Below are positions 52,585 to 60,785 of a stretch of DNA of 64,000 nucleotides, piece by piece. This DNA is from JBBDWJ01 sp963824095 (GTDB lineage Bacteria; Acidobacteriota; Terriglobia; Bryobacterales; UBA6623): NCBI GenBank assembly GCA_963824095.1, contig CAWGNS010000001.1, positions 142,060 to 206,059 of the forward strand, read 5' to 3'. Within the stretch, counting starts at the first letter, position 1. Each line of letters opens with the position of its first letter. The translations under genes and the position numbers were made by a program. The notes under the pieces were generated by a model that saw only the letters and a program-made list of their open reading frames with translations, had not been told where the DNA came from and made no database searches.

Positions 52585-52998
52585 ATGGGATTTTTCAGTA
52601 ACATTCTCGAGAAACTCGGCATGGGCGGGGCGGCCGCCCCCGCTCCCGCGGCGCCCCCGATGGCCGCGCCTGCCAGTCCGGCAGACGCGCCCGCCTTTCG
52701 AGGTCCGGTGCCGCCACCGCCGCCCAAGCCGGTCGCCGTCGTGGACGTCGTCGCGCAACTGGAGCAGCGCGCGGCGGCCAACCCGCAGAAGCTGAACTGG
52801 CGGACCTCCATCGTCGATCTGCTCAAGCTCCTCGACATCGACAGCAGCTACGGCGCACGCAAGGAGCTGGCCACCGAGCTGGGCTGTCCCGCGGAGCTGA
52901 TGGGAGATTCGGCGAAGATGAACGTGTGGCTGCACAAGACCGTGCTGGCGCGCATCGCCGCCAATGGAGGCAATGTGCCTCAGGACCTCCTGGACTGA
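52585..52998 (+). CDS. DUF3597 protein
   Basis: The 137-residue product starts with MGFFSNILEKLGMGGAAAPA, passes through an Ala/Pro-rich linker (15-55), and carries the DUF3597 domain: VAVVDVVAQLEQRAAANPQK, LNWRTSIVDLLKLLDIDSSY and GARKELATELGCPAELMGDS followed by AKMNVWLHKTVLARIAANGG. The same domain is found at the end of some LysM proteins. Function unknown. ATG 52585 has AAGGAG upstream. In-frame after its TGA lies a DUF937-like remnant. Confidence 0.92.
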   Translation: MGFFSNILEKLGMGGAAAPAPAAPPMAAPASPADAPAFRGPVPPPPPKPVAVVDVVAQLEQRAAANPQKLNWRTSIVDLLKLLDIDSSYGARKELATELGCPAELMGDSAKMNVWLHKTVLARIAANGGNVPQDLLD

Positions 52999-53037
52999 AA
53001 CAGGCGGTCCGGTTTACGCAAGGGAAGATCAAACAGG

Positions 53038-53235
53038 GAAATCAAAGATATCGTCGCCCAGATGGGCGGCCTGCGGTCGATGGCGCGGGGACCGGGCGTC
53101 AGCGAGACGCAGGCGGCCAGGGGCGCCGCAACCCTGGCGCCCGCGATCCTGGGCGGAATGAAGAAACAGTCGCAGGCACGGCCCGCGTGCGGGAAGGAGA
53201 CCGTCCCCGTGTTTCGCGCCCTGCGAGTTCCGTGA
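53038..53235 (+). pseudogene. DUF937-like N-terminal fragment
   Basis: In the same frame as the DUF3597 gene, after its TGA and 13 codons, the sequence reads EIKDIVAQMGGLRSMARGPG and VSETQAARGAATLAPAILGG followed by MKKQSQARP. This matches the N-terminal part of DUF937 proteins. There is no start codon before it and it ends in a half copy of the GACAGTCACC element. It is either a decayed gene or the rest of a larger fusion broken by the TGA. Confidence 0.65.
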
Positions 53236-53240
53236 AACCC
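53198..53240 (+). repeat. Half copy of the GACAGTCACC inverted element
   Basis: GAGACCGTCCCCGTGTTTCG then CGCCCTGCGAGTTCCGTGAA matches the left half and centre of the element at 4842-4923. Confidence 0.6.
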
Positions 53241-53244
53241 GGCC

Positions 53245-54633
53245 TCAGCTACTCACCCCCACGCCGGCCCGCTCGCGCCCGATCCGCACGCGCGCCACGA
53301 TATCCTGCTCCGGAGCCGATTCGCACTCCACCGCAATCACGCTCGACGGCGAATCCGGAGCCTGCGCCGGCAGCCCCGTGAACTGCACGCGCAAATCATC
53401 CTGCTTAAACTCGACCGGCTTGCCCGAGTGCAGCAGCTTGGCCGACTTCACTTTCGTCGTCAAACCCGCCACCGTCACCGTATCCCCCGGCCAGAAATAG
53501 ACGTGGACATACAGCGTATTTCCCTTGCGCGTGAAATCGGCATAGACACTGCGCTTCACCCCGCAGCGCTCGGCCCCATAGATCGTCTCGCTGTTGTGCT
53601 CCATCCATTTGCCGACATCGCTCAGAATTTTCACCGACTCGGGAGGAATCGACCCATCGGCCAGCGGCCCGATATTGAGCAGATAATTCCCGCCGTCCTG
53701 GGCGCAAGTCGCCAGGTTGCGGACGATCGTCTTGGGGCTCTTCCAGTCGTCATCGGCCTTGTGATAGCCCCAGCTATCGTTCATCGTCATGCACGCTTCC
53801 CAATCCTTGTCGGCGGCGACGATGCGCTGCTCGGGCGTCGAAAAATCCCCGGCGAGCTTGTTGCGGTTGTTGACCAGGATGTCGGGCTGCAGTTGGAACA
53901 CCATGTCGTTCATCTTCTGCGACTCCCAGCCCGCGGCGTCGAGCGGCCACGCCACGTCGTACCACAGCACGTCGAGTTTGCCGTAGTTGGTGCAGATCTC
54001 GCGGACATGCCCGTGAATGTAATCGACGAACCGCCGCCGCGCCTGCTCGTCATCGGCGCACTTGGCGCCGTCGGGATGATGCCAGTCCATCAGCGAGTAA
54101 TAAAACCCGCAGCGCAGGCCCTCGGCGCGCGCCGCCTCGAGAAACTCCGCCGCCGTGTCGCGCCCGGCCGCCTGCTTCGGCGCGCAGTAGTCGGTGAGCT
54201 CGGAGTTGAAGTGGCAGAAGCCCTCATGGTGCTTGCTGGTCATCACCATGTAGCGCATGCCGGCCTGCTTGGCGAGCTTGGCCCAGGCGCGAGCCGCGTT
54301 GGGCTTCGGCTTGAACTGCTGCGCCAGCTTCTCATATTCGCGAACCGGGATGCCCTCCATCTCCATGGCCCACTCGTGGCGACCGAGCACGCTATAGAGC
54401 CCCCAGTGGATGAACATGCCGAACTTGGCCTCGCGCCACCACTGAATGCGGCGGTCATGCTCGGGAGGCGGCGTCTCATCGGGCTCGTCGTTGGCCGCCG
54501 TCTTGGGAGCCGCCTTAGCCGCCGCGCTTTCGGTCGGCGCCGGAGCGCAGCTCATCGCCCCGGCCGCCAGCGCGGTCCCGCCCAGCAGTCCCAGATATTT
54601 GCGTCGCGACAACGTAGCATCCAACATGGCCAT
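53245..54633 (-). CDS. GH29 alpha-L-fucosidase, secreted
   Basis: Family GH29 retaining alpha-L-fucosidase. The 462-residue protein has a signal with SRRKYLGLLGGTALAAGAMS and Cys29, so it may be Tat-exported and lipid-anchored. The catalytic barrel has REAKFGMFIHWGLYSVLGRH, MVMTSKHHEGFCHFNSELTD, GFYYSLMDWHHPDG, the nucleophile region LDVLWYDVAWP (Asp226) and YLLNIGPLADGSIPPES. The C-terminal part is a beta-sandwich. A GGAG site precedes both ATG 54633 and 54627. A LacI-type palindrome lies 12 bp upstream. It should release fucose from glycans. Confidence 0.93.
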   Translation of the reverse strand: MAMLDATLSRRKYLGLLGGTALAAGAMSCAPAPTESAAAKAAPKTAANDEPDETPPPEHDRRIQWWREAKFGMFIHWGLYSVLGRHEWAMEMEGIPVREYEKLAQQFKPKPNAARAWAKLAKQAGMRYMVMTSKHHEGFCHFNSELTDYCAPKQAAGRDTAAEFLEAARAEGLRCGFYYSLMDWHHPDGAKCADDEQARRRFVDYIHGHVREICTNYGKLDVLWYDVAWPLDAAGWESQKMNDMVFQLQPDILVNNRNKLAGDFSTPEQRIVAADKDWEACMTMNDSWGYHKADDDWKSPKTIVRNLATCAQDGGNYLLNIGPLADGSIPPESVKILSDVGKWMEHNSETIYGAERCGVKRSVYADFTRKGNTLYVHVYFWPGDTVTVAGLTTKVKSAKLLHSGKPVEFKQDDLRVQFTGLPAQAPDSPSSVIAVECESAPEQDIVARVRIGRERAGVGVSS

Positions 54634-54644
54634 TTCTCCAATCT

Positions 54645-54656
54645 GTTAACGTTAAC
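54645..54656. promoter_or_regulatory. LacI-family-type operator upstream of the fucosidase
   Basis: GTTAACGTTAAC is a perfect 12-bp palindrome with a central CG, the usual form of a LacI/GalR-family site. It sits 12-23 bp before the fucosidase start. No LacI gene is in the window. Confidence 0.5.
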
Positions 54657-54734
54657 CCCATCCCGCGGAACAGTATGCCACGTTTACTCCGCCAGTGGGA
54701 AACGGTGGCGCGGGCTCTCAGCCTGCAGCGTCGA

Positions 54735-54813
54735 GCCGGGCCGGCCCCCCAAGCGACTCGCGTTGCATGCGGCCAGCGCCTGAGCGCTCATAATTGAGGC
54801 TGTCACGGTTTCT
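54735..54813 (+). repeat. Solo 79-bp right end of the RAYT element
   Basis: Identical over 79 bp to 56269-56347, which covers the last codons and right end of the RAYT element (GCCGGGCCGGCCCCCCAAGC ... GAGGCTGTCACGGTTTCT). The rest of the element is absent here. Confidence 0.9.
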
Positions 54814-54991
54814 AGGTCTGAGAGGGATAGTCCCTTGGGCCCGCATGGACTCCGAACTCGCGAGAATCGTGCGAAGCCTAACACAAGACGATCCCACTTC
54901 GAGCGAGAGCGCTCCCGCCTAGGCTAGGATATTTTTCGGCAGGAGCCGGCGGAACGCTCAGTATCCGTCGGTTGGAATCGGAGGAAGTGGT

Positions 54992-55411
54992 TTGAGCGCC
55001 GAGGAGAACAAGAAACTCGTTCTAGAGCACTATGAATCGTTCGTGCACCAGCAGGACGCGGAGGCGGTAAAAGAGCAGTTGGCGGCCGATTTCCGGGACC
55101 ATGAGATGCCTCCGGGGACGCCTCCCGGACCCGAGGCGGCAATGCACTATCGCGCCATGCTCCACACGGCGTTTCCAGACCTCCGGGTCAAGATTGAAGA
55201 CGCTGTGGCAGAAGGGGATCGCGTTGCCGTGCGGGCCCGTTGGAGCGGTACGCACCGCGGGCCGCTGCCCATCATGCCGGTCCCGGTGACGAATCGAGCT
55301 TTCGAGTTCACGGGCATGGTGTTCTGGCGTATCCGTGACGACAAGATTGCGGAGCGGTGGGCCACCATTGACCGTTTGGGTTTGCAGCAACAGCTCACCG
55401 CAAAGTCGTGA
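54992..55411 (+). CDS. SnoaL-like/ester cyclase family protein
   Basis: The 139-residue protein belongs to the SnoaL-like polyketide cyclase group of the NTF2-like fold: NKKLVLEHYESFVHQQDAEA, VKEQLAADFRDHEMPPGTPP, YRAMLHTAFPDLRVKIEDAV and EGDRVAVRARWSGTHRGPLP, with the closing FTGMVFWRIRDDKIAERWAT and IDRLGLQQQL. No polyketide genes are nearby, so the reaction is unknown. TTG start at 54992 with GGAGG 6-10 bases upstream; no ATG fits. Confidence 0.92.
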   Translation: MSAEENKKLVLEHYESFVHQQDAEAVKEQLAADFRDHEMPPGTPPGPEAAMHYRAMLHTAFPDLRVKIEDAVAEGDRVAVRARWSGTHRGPLPIMPVPVTNRAFEFTGMVFWRIRDDKIAERWATIDRLGLQQQLTAKS

Positions 55412-55564
55412 ACTCTCCGAACTTGGGTTGGGAGGACGGTCCTCTTAAGACGAGAACGCCCGGCCCGAGGCAACTGCGTCGGCAGAAGGAGCCCGCCGAA
55501 TGCGATCAAGTCCCCGGCAATGCCGCCTGGTGCAGCTTGCGGCCCCCGCCGACGGGAACTGATA

Positions 55565-56345
55565 AAACCGTGACAGCCTCAGTTTTGACGGGGGCGGTGA
55601 GGCTGTGAGAAGCTTGCGGGAGTGCCACGCCATGCTCGCGTGGTTGCGGTCGGCGCACCGCACCACGTTACGCAGCGGGGAAACAACCGCCAGAAAACCT
55701 TCCTCTACGACAGTGATTGCCGCTTCTACCTGGCCTTGCTCGCCGACCAGAGCCGACGCCACGGTCTGGGAATCCTGGGCTACTGCTTGCTGCCCAACCA
55801 TGTCCACCTGATTGCGGTTCCCGAACGGCCCGACTCGCTGGCGCGGGCGCTGGGCCGGGCACACAACCTCTACAGCCGCTGGTTCAACCGGCTGCGGCGC
55901 CGCAGCGGTCATTTATGGCAGAACCGCTTCTATTCGGCGCCGCTGGGCCGCGACCACCTGCTGACGGCACTGCGCTATGTGGATCTCAATCCGGTGCGGG
56001 CGGGGCTGATCGAGCGGGCTATCGACTACCGCTGGTCGAGCGCCGGCGCACACGTCAGCGGGAGAGACCCGGGCGGGCTGCTGGACATGGCAGGGTGGGC
56101 CGAGATCTGTCCGGGCAACGACTGGGCGCCGTATTTGGAAGCGGCGACCCAGGAAGAGGCCCTGCTCGCGCGGATTCGTGAGGCCACGCGATCCGGCAAG
56201 CCGGTGGGAGACAAGCTGTTTGTCGACGAACTGGGGCGAAAAGCGGGTTTCGAGCTGGAGTTGCGACCGCCGGGCCGGCCCCCCAAGCGACTCGCGTTGC
56301 ATGCGGCCAGCGCCTGAGCGCTCATAATTGAGGCTGTCACGGTTT
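55565..56345 (+). mobile_element. RAYT (REP-associated tyrosine transposase) element
   Basis: The transposase gene is flanked by perfect 17-bp inverted repeats: AAACCGTGACAGCCTCA at 55565-55581 and its complement at 56329-56345. A short GTGAGGCTGTGAG partial palindrome follows the left end. The element is about 780 bp. A solo right end occurs 1.5 kb upstream (54735-54813). Confidence 0.85.
55622..56317 (+). CDS. REP-associated tyrosine transposase (IS200-like Y1 family)
   Basis: The 231-residue protein has the Y1/HUH signature: ARVVAVGAPHHVTQRGNNRQ, YCLLPNHVHLIAVPERPDS (HVH metal motif), ARALGRAHNLYSRWFNRLRR, SGHLWQNRFYSAPLGRDHLL and ALRYVDLNPVRAGLIERAID, in which the YVDLNPVRAG motif typifies RAYTs. 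The C-terminus is a basic PPGRPPKRLALHAASA. It is apparently intact. GTG 55622 is the start. RAYTs act on palindromic REP sequences, many of which occur in this window. Confidence 0.93.
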   Translation: MPRHARVVAVGAPHHVTQRGNNRQKTFLYDSDCRFYLALLADQSRRHGLGILGYCLLPNHVHLIAVPERPDSLARALGRAHNLYSRWFNRLRRRSGHLWQNRFYSAPLGRDHLLTALRYVDLNPVRAGLIERAIDYRWSSAGAHVSGRDPGGLLDMAGWAEICPGNDWAPYLEAATQEEALLARIREATRSGKPVGDKLFVDELGRKAGFELELRPPGRPPKRLALHAASA

Positions 56346-56421
56346 CTGGTTTCTGGAGTGCACCCCAAAACTGAGACAAACGAAAAAGGGACACTTTTCA
56401 GAGAATGGAAAGGGGTCCTGG

Positions 56422-56841
56422 ATGGAGCAAGGCAAGGACGGCAGGCGGGTGTACGATGCGGCGTTTCGCGAGCAGGCGGTGCGGCGGATCGAGAGTGGCG
56501 AGAACGTTTCGGCATTGAGCCGCGAGTTGGCGGTGCGGCGCAGCGTGCTGTACCGCTGGCGCGATGGGTACCGGCGCGAGGGCGTGGCGGGGTTGAGCCG
56601 CGGTCCGGGGCGGCTGCCGGGCGGCGCCCGACTGGCGCGGCCGCCGGCCCAAGGCCAGCCGCGCGATGCGGCCGCCGAACGCGTGGCCGAGCTAGAGCGA
56701 TTGGTGGGCCGACAAGCGGCGCAAATCAGTTTTTTAGAACGAGCCTTCGAGCAAGTCAGCGCGCTGCCGGGGACGGGCGAGCCTGGCGCGAGCAGATCTA
56801 TGCGGCCCTCCGCACCCAGATCCACCAAGAAGGCGCGGTGA
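56422..56841 (+). CDS. IS3-family transposase OrfA (HTH)
   Basis: The 139-residue frame encodes the DNA-binding part: YDAAFREQAVRRIESGENVS and ALSRELAVRRSVLYRWRDGY, a helix-turn-helix, and a leucine-zipper-like helix AERVAELERLVGRQAAQISF. At 56730-56736 T-TTT-TTA in this frame is a typical -1 slippery heptamer; shifting there continues into OrfB and gives the full OrfAB transposase. Without the shift, translation ends at 56841. Confidence 0.9.
   Translation: MEQGKDGRRVYDAAFREQAVRRIESGENVSALSRELAVRRSVLYRWRDGYRREGVAGLSRGPGRLPGGARLARPPAQGQPRDAAAERVAELERLVGRQAAQISFLERAFEQVSALPGTGEPGASRSMRPSAPRSTKKAR
56730..56736 (+). promoter_or_regulatory. -1 programmed frameshift site of the IS3 element
   Basis: T TTT TTA (codons AGT TTT TTA in OrfA). 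After a -1 slip the reading continues FFRTSLRASQRAAGDGRAWR into OrfB. Confidence 0.75.
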
Positions 56842-57701
56842 CGATCGCCGAAGGTTGCGAGTTGGCGGCGGTGAGTCGGGCCGGCTTTTATCGCAGCTAT
56901 GAAGAACACGAGCCCCGCCAAGCCGACATCGAGATGCGAGATCGCTTGCAGCGGCTGGCGCTGGCAAATCCCAAATATGGATATCGCCGGCTCGGCCGCG
57001 AGTTGCGTCGCCAAGAATGCGTCCACAACGCGAAGCGAATCCTACGGCTGATGCGGTTGGATAACCTGCTGTGCGTGCGCAAGAAGCGCTATGTGTTGAC
57101 GACCGATTCGGATCACTTTCTGCCGGTTTATCCCAACTTGGCGGCGCGTTTGGTGGTCGATGGGCTAAATCAGTTGTGGGTGGCCGACATCACCTACATT
57201 CGATTGCGCGAGCAATTTCTGTATCTGGCGGTGATTCTGGACGCGTTTTCGCGGCGGGTGATCGGCTGGCAGTTGGGCGAAAGCCTGGAAGCCAAGTTGG
57301 CGGTGGCTGCATTGGAGCAAGCCTTGCGGGAACGCAAGGTGGAGGCCGGCTTGGTGCACCACTCCGATCGCGGCGTGCAGTACTGCTGCCGCGAATACAT
57401 CGAGCGATTAGAGCAGCACGGCGTTTTGATCTCGATGAGCCGGCGCGGGAATCCTTACGACAACGCGCGTGCGGAGAGTTTCATGAAGACGCTCAAGAGC
57501 GAGGAGGTAGGCTTGCGGCAGTATCGCGACATCGACGATGCGCGGCAGTCGATCGGAGTGTTTCTGGAGCAGGTGTACAACGGCCGGCGGCTGCATTCGG
57601 CGCTCGACTATCGGCCGCCGGCGGAGTTTGAACAGGCCTTGGAAGCCAACGGCAAGGGTCGAGCCACGGGGAGAGTGCGTTATGAGTTTTCTAAGGCATG
57701 A
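56730..57701 (+). CDS. IS3-family transposase OrfB (DDE integrase domain)
   Basis: Read by frameshift from OrfA. Residues show the HTH_21 region (IYAALRTQIHQEGAVTIAEG, RLALANPKYGYRRLGRELRR) and the rve catalytic core with the DDE triad: Asp in LWVADITYIRLREQFLYLAV, Asp in GLVHHSDRGVQYCC, and Glu in YDNARAESFMKTLKSEEVG. It ends LHSALDYRPPAEFEQALEAN, typical for IS3. All catalytic residues are present so the element may be active. Confidence 0.92.
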   Translation, partial: FFRTSLRASQRAAGDGRAWREQIYAALRTQIHQEGAVTIAEGCELAAVSRAGFYRSYEEHEPRQADIEMRDRLQRLALANPKYGYRRLGRELRRQECVHNAKRILRLMRLDNLLCVRKKRYVLTTDSDHFLPVYPNLAARLVVDGLNQLWVADITYIRLREQFLYLAVILDAFSRRVIGWQLGESLEAKLAVAALEQALRERKVEAGLVHHSDRGVQYCCREYIERLEQHGVLISMSRRGNPYDNARAESFMKTLKSEEVGLRQYRDIDDARQSIGVFLEQVYNGRRLHSALDYRPPAEFEQALEANGKGRATGRVRYEFSKA

Positions 57702-57944
57702 GGAAATCTATCGATCCGATGGTCTGGCGGGAGCGCCGGGGCGAGCTGCGAACGGCCCGCCCCAGCCCCATCGTGTCGACGAGTTTCCAGCTGGGTATTC
57801 CTTGGCGGGTTGCTCTCCAGCAGAGCCCGCCGCCGCTTCCCCAGCCTCGACCAGCATCGCCGGCGGGGAAGCATTCGACAATGGTTTTGCAGCGAATGGT
57901 TGTTGTCCCTTATATTCGTTGTCTCAGCCATGGGGTGCAGTCCA

Positions 57945-57988
57945 AAGTGTCCCTTATTTTAGGTGTCTCAGGTTTGGGGGCAACTCCA
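57945..57988 (+). repeat. Second IS3-type right end in tandem
   Basis: Reverse complement TGGAGTTGCCCCCAAACCTG then AGACACCTAAAATAAGGGAC matches the IS3 end sequence, immediately outside the right end at 57944. Confidence 0.8.
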
Positions 57989-58077
57989 GAGCCCTTCGCC
58001 GAGTTCCCCGAAATAGAACTGCCAACGGCCGCCGAATTCTGCCATATGCTGCCCCGTTTGGCATAATCTAGAGCAAC

Positions 58078-59125
58078 ATGGGAGCTGCCGAACCGCAAGG
58101 ACTGAAACGTTACCCCAACCTCGTGGAAGCAAAGCTGTGGAAAAGGCTCAACAGTGGCGCCGACGCCGAACAAAAGAATCTGGCCAACAACGTTCAAAAA
58201 GCCGCAAGAGAAGCTGCAATCCTGCTGGACCAGATCGTCACTTACATGCCTCTCTACACGCTCCACAGCGAGAGGCACAGCCTGAACGTCATCGCCTGGA
58301 TGGAACGCCTGCTTGGGCCGGAAGGAATCAAGAAACTCTCCCCTCTGGAGCTCTCTCTCTGCATTCTCGCCGCCTATGTACATGACCTCGGGATGACCCT
58401 GACGCGCGAGGAATGGGAAGACACACTGAATGAGGCCAGCGACTCCCCGGCCCGCCGCGACTACCTTCGTTTCCGCGACGGTTTTCTCGGGTTTTCTCGA
58501 GGAACGCGTCGAAATCGACCGCCTGCGGAAGAAAGGCCGAAACTTCCAGGCCGACCTCATCGAAAGCCACCTGCTGACCGCACACATCCGAAAGACACAC
58601 GCTACCAGCGAGCCGGAGCGCATAAGGCGCCGGCTGGACGCAATCACTGCGCTGACCGGTGACACGAAACTCTTCGAATACCGCGGAGTGCCGTTTCGGG
58701 AGGCCCTTGAGTTGATCGCGGCAAGCCACAACCAGCCCGTGAACTGGCTGCGGGACCAAACCGCAAGAGAGTTGGGCGGTTTTCACACGGTGGTTGGCAG
58801 CGGCGAGCGCGTGAACTACGCGCTCATAGGCCTCATCCTTCGTCTTGCCGACATCATGGATTTCGACTCCAGCCGGACGCCTATGATCCTGTTCCGGCAC
58901 ATCGGCCTTGATCGCGATCTCTCCAGTCGATTCGAGGCCCAGCGTTTCGAAGAGAAAAGCCAGCAGGAATGGAGGCGGCATCTTGCGATCGACAGCGTGG
59001 ACTGGCCTGCCGGCAACCGGCTCACCTATTTCTCGCACCGACTATCTCAATGCCCTGCGCGCCAAGTGCCAGTTCGGCGCCCAGCCTCAGTTTTGGGCGG
59101 CGGAACTGGATTCGACTCACCTTGA
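58078..59125 (+). pseudogene. HD-domain protein (HD-CE-like), frameshifted by a 10-bp duplication
   Basis: Frame 1 (from ATG 58078) encodes PNLVEAKLWKRLNSGADAEQ, HSERHSLNVIAWMERLLG and LCILAAYVHDLGMTLTREEW, the H...HD motifs of an HD phosphohydrolase. At 58480-58499 GGTTTTCTCG is directly duplicated and the frame shifts. Deleting one copy gives RDGFLEERVEIDRLRKKGRN and continues through EYRGVPFREALELIAASHNQ and LILRLADIMDFDSSRTPMIL (distal Asp) to about 59040. Domain order fits HD-CE proteins that often carry an HSP90-like ATPase, but no such ATPase is present here, so the gene is also truncated at its 3' end. Confidence 0.7.
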
Positions 59126-59173
59126 ATTCACGTCTTCGGGGGATTTTCCAGAGTGCTTGGGCTACCATATTCC

Positions 59174-59447
59174 AATGCCCTCAACGGCTGAAGATCGTGC
59201 GCTGCCTACGTATCTATTGTTCACCTTTGGCTTCAGTGCGATCTTCTATTTTCTGATCGCCAGCGGTGGCGGTGGAAGCTGGGCCGACTACATTGGCTGC
59301 CTGATGTGGTGCCCGGCGTTGGGGGCGTTTACGGCGTGCGCCTACCTGGGGAGGAGCGTCTCAACGATTGCGTGGCGGTGGGGTGAGAGTCGCTGGGCGA
59401 TCGCGTGCTATCTACTCCCGCTTGGGTACGCCAGCATCGTAGAATAG
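59174..59447 (+). pseudogene. Truncated N-terminus of a CPBP-type membrane protease
   Basis: From ATG 59174 the 90 codons encode YLLFTFGFSAIFYFLIASGG, CLMWCPALGAFTACAYLGRS and WRWGESRWAIACYLLPLGYA, like the N-terminal helices of CPBP intramembrane proteases. A stop follows before any catalytic EExxR motif, so it is a remnant. The same frame is open upstream to 58908, covering the tail of the HD gene. Confidence 0.5.
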
Positions 59448-59711
59448 TTCTTCCTGCCGCTCCCGCCCTCGCTTCCTTCCCATCGCCATGCCTGATTTTG
59501 CGGCGAAACACTTCTACCGCAAAGTGATTTTTGGACACGGCGCGCAGCCCCCCGAGCCGCGCTCCCGCTGTTCACTTCGATGGACGATCTCCCACCAGCA
59601 ACGGGGCTGGCGCGCGAATGTCTTTGACCGCACATGACGAAGTGGGCCGGTTCGCTTTCGCGGTAACGCCCATCGTGGCGGAACAACCTAATAGCCGGTG
59701 GGAAAGCGCAC

Positions 59712-60785
59712 ATGCCTCGCCACACCAGCTTGGTGAACGGGATATTGAGCCTGGCGGCGGTCGTGCTCATTCTCCCCCTTGCCGGCGGTCTATTCGCCCA
59801 ACAGTTGCCCGGCCCCGCGGACCGGCCGGGCGCAGCGCGAAATGCGGGCATCTTACCCGAATACTTGTGGCACGATCCAGGAAATATCAGCGGGATTGAT
59901 TTCGCAACGGCTCCCGGCGGCAAAACAGGCCTACCGGCTCCACCATTCCAGTTCGTCGAGGAGGACCTCGGGGGAACGAATCCAAAGGTCAAGGTTCGCG
60001 ATGCCCGCGGGCGGCTCTGGATCGTGAAATGGACGGCTGAAATCAAAAGCGAGCCGTTTGCTACCAAGCTGGTCACGGCTTTGGGTTACTTCGCTCGCCC
60101 CGCGTACTATGTTCGCGAGGGCCAAATTTTCGGCATCACGAAACTGCGGCGCGCTCGGCACTACGTCCACAGCGACGGCTATTTCAACGAAGCGGCTTTC
60201 AAATTGATCTCCGCGGACCTGCCGTACCTGAAGGGCTACAGCTGGGCCTGGATAGACAATCCCTTTCTCGAAACCCGGCGTGGCGCGCGCCAACTCAATG
60301 GCTTGAAGATTCTCATGATGTTGACTTCCAACTGGGACGCAAAGGACGCGCGCGATACCGGGCATGGGCCCAACACAGCTATTTACCGCGTGACCGGGCG
60401 AGGGCACGTGGCGCAGTTGCTGTTCGCGTTCGACGACTGGGGCGCGACGCTGGGCAAATGGGGAAACTACTGCGTGCGCGAAAAATGGGATTGTGACGGC
60501 TATGTGAAGCAGACACCTCATTTCGTCCGGGGCGTCCGCAACGGCTACGTGCAATGGGGCTTTTCGGGCAAGCACGGGCGCGACCTCACAGAGGGTATCT
60601 CGGTCGAGGACGTTCGCTGGTTGCTTCAGTATCTGGGTCAGCTAACAGACGTGCAAATTCAAGAGGGGCTAAGAGCAAGCGGCGCCGATCCGGGCGAGGC
60701 GCGCCGCTTCGGCCTGGCCATCCGCCAACGGATCCGGCAACTCGAGCAGGTCGCCGGGAGCCAGCCTGGCGGAGTAGATCGGTGA
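59712..60785 (+). CDS. Secreted protein with kinase-like motifs, function unknown
   Basis: The 357-residue protein starts with a signal peptide (ILSLAAVVLILPLAGGLFAQ). Motifs resemble atypical kinases of the HipA/PI3K-like group: Lys106 in GRLWIVKWTAE, a following acidic helix (SEPFATKLVTALGY), a catalytic-loop-like LMMLTSNWDAKDARD with Asn221 in GPNTAIYRV, and a DFG-like FAFDDWGATLG (Asp241/242). This is a motif-level inference; the protein is not assigned to a named family. It could phosphorylate or bind nucleotides outside the cytoplasm, where ATP is scarce, so activity is doubtful. ATG 59712. Confidence 0.6.
   Translation: MPRHTSLVNGILSLAAVVLILPLAGGLFAQQLPGPADRPGAARNAGILPEYLWHDPGNISGIDFATAPGGKTGLPAPPFQFVEEDLGGTNPKVKVRDARGRLWIVKWTAEIKSEPFATKLVTALGYFARPAYYVREGQIFGITKLRRARHYVHSDGYFNEAAFKLISADLPYLKGYSWAWIDNPFLETRRGARQLNGLKILMMLTSNWDAKDARDTGHGPNTAIYRVTGRGHVAQLLFAFDDWGATLGKWGNYCVREKWDCDGYVKQTPHFVRGVRNGYVQWGFSGKHGRDLTEGISVEDVRWLLQYLGQLTDVQIQEGLRASGADPGEARRFGLAIRQRIRQLEQVAGSQPGGVDR

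Larger units (their letters stand above)
56354..57944 (+). mobile_element. IS3-family insertion sequence
   Basis: The left end TGGAGTGCACCCCAAAACTG (56354 onward, continuing AGACAAACGAAAAAGGGACA) matches the reverse complement of the right end at 57944 (TGGACTGCACCCCATGGCTG, continuing AGACAACGAATATAAGGGAC). Both ends are TG...CA type. Two overlapping frames encode the transposase. No clear target duplication is seen. A further right-end-like copy follows at 57945-57988. About 200 bp between the transposase stop and the right end carry no recognisable gene. Confidence 0.88.

Noticed and set aside
58908..59173. N-terminal extension of the CPBP-like frame
   Set aside because: It overlaps the HD gene in another frame and lacks a start consistent with a membrane protein.
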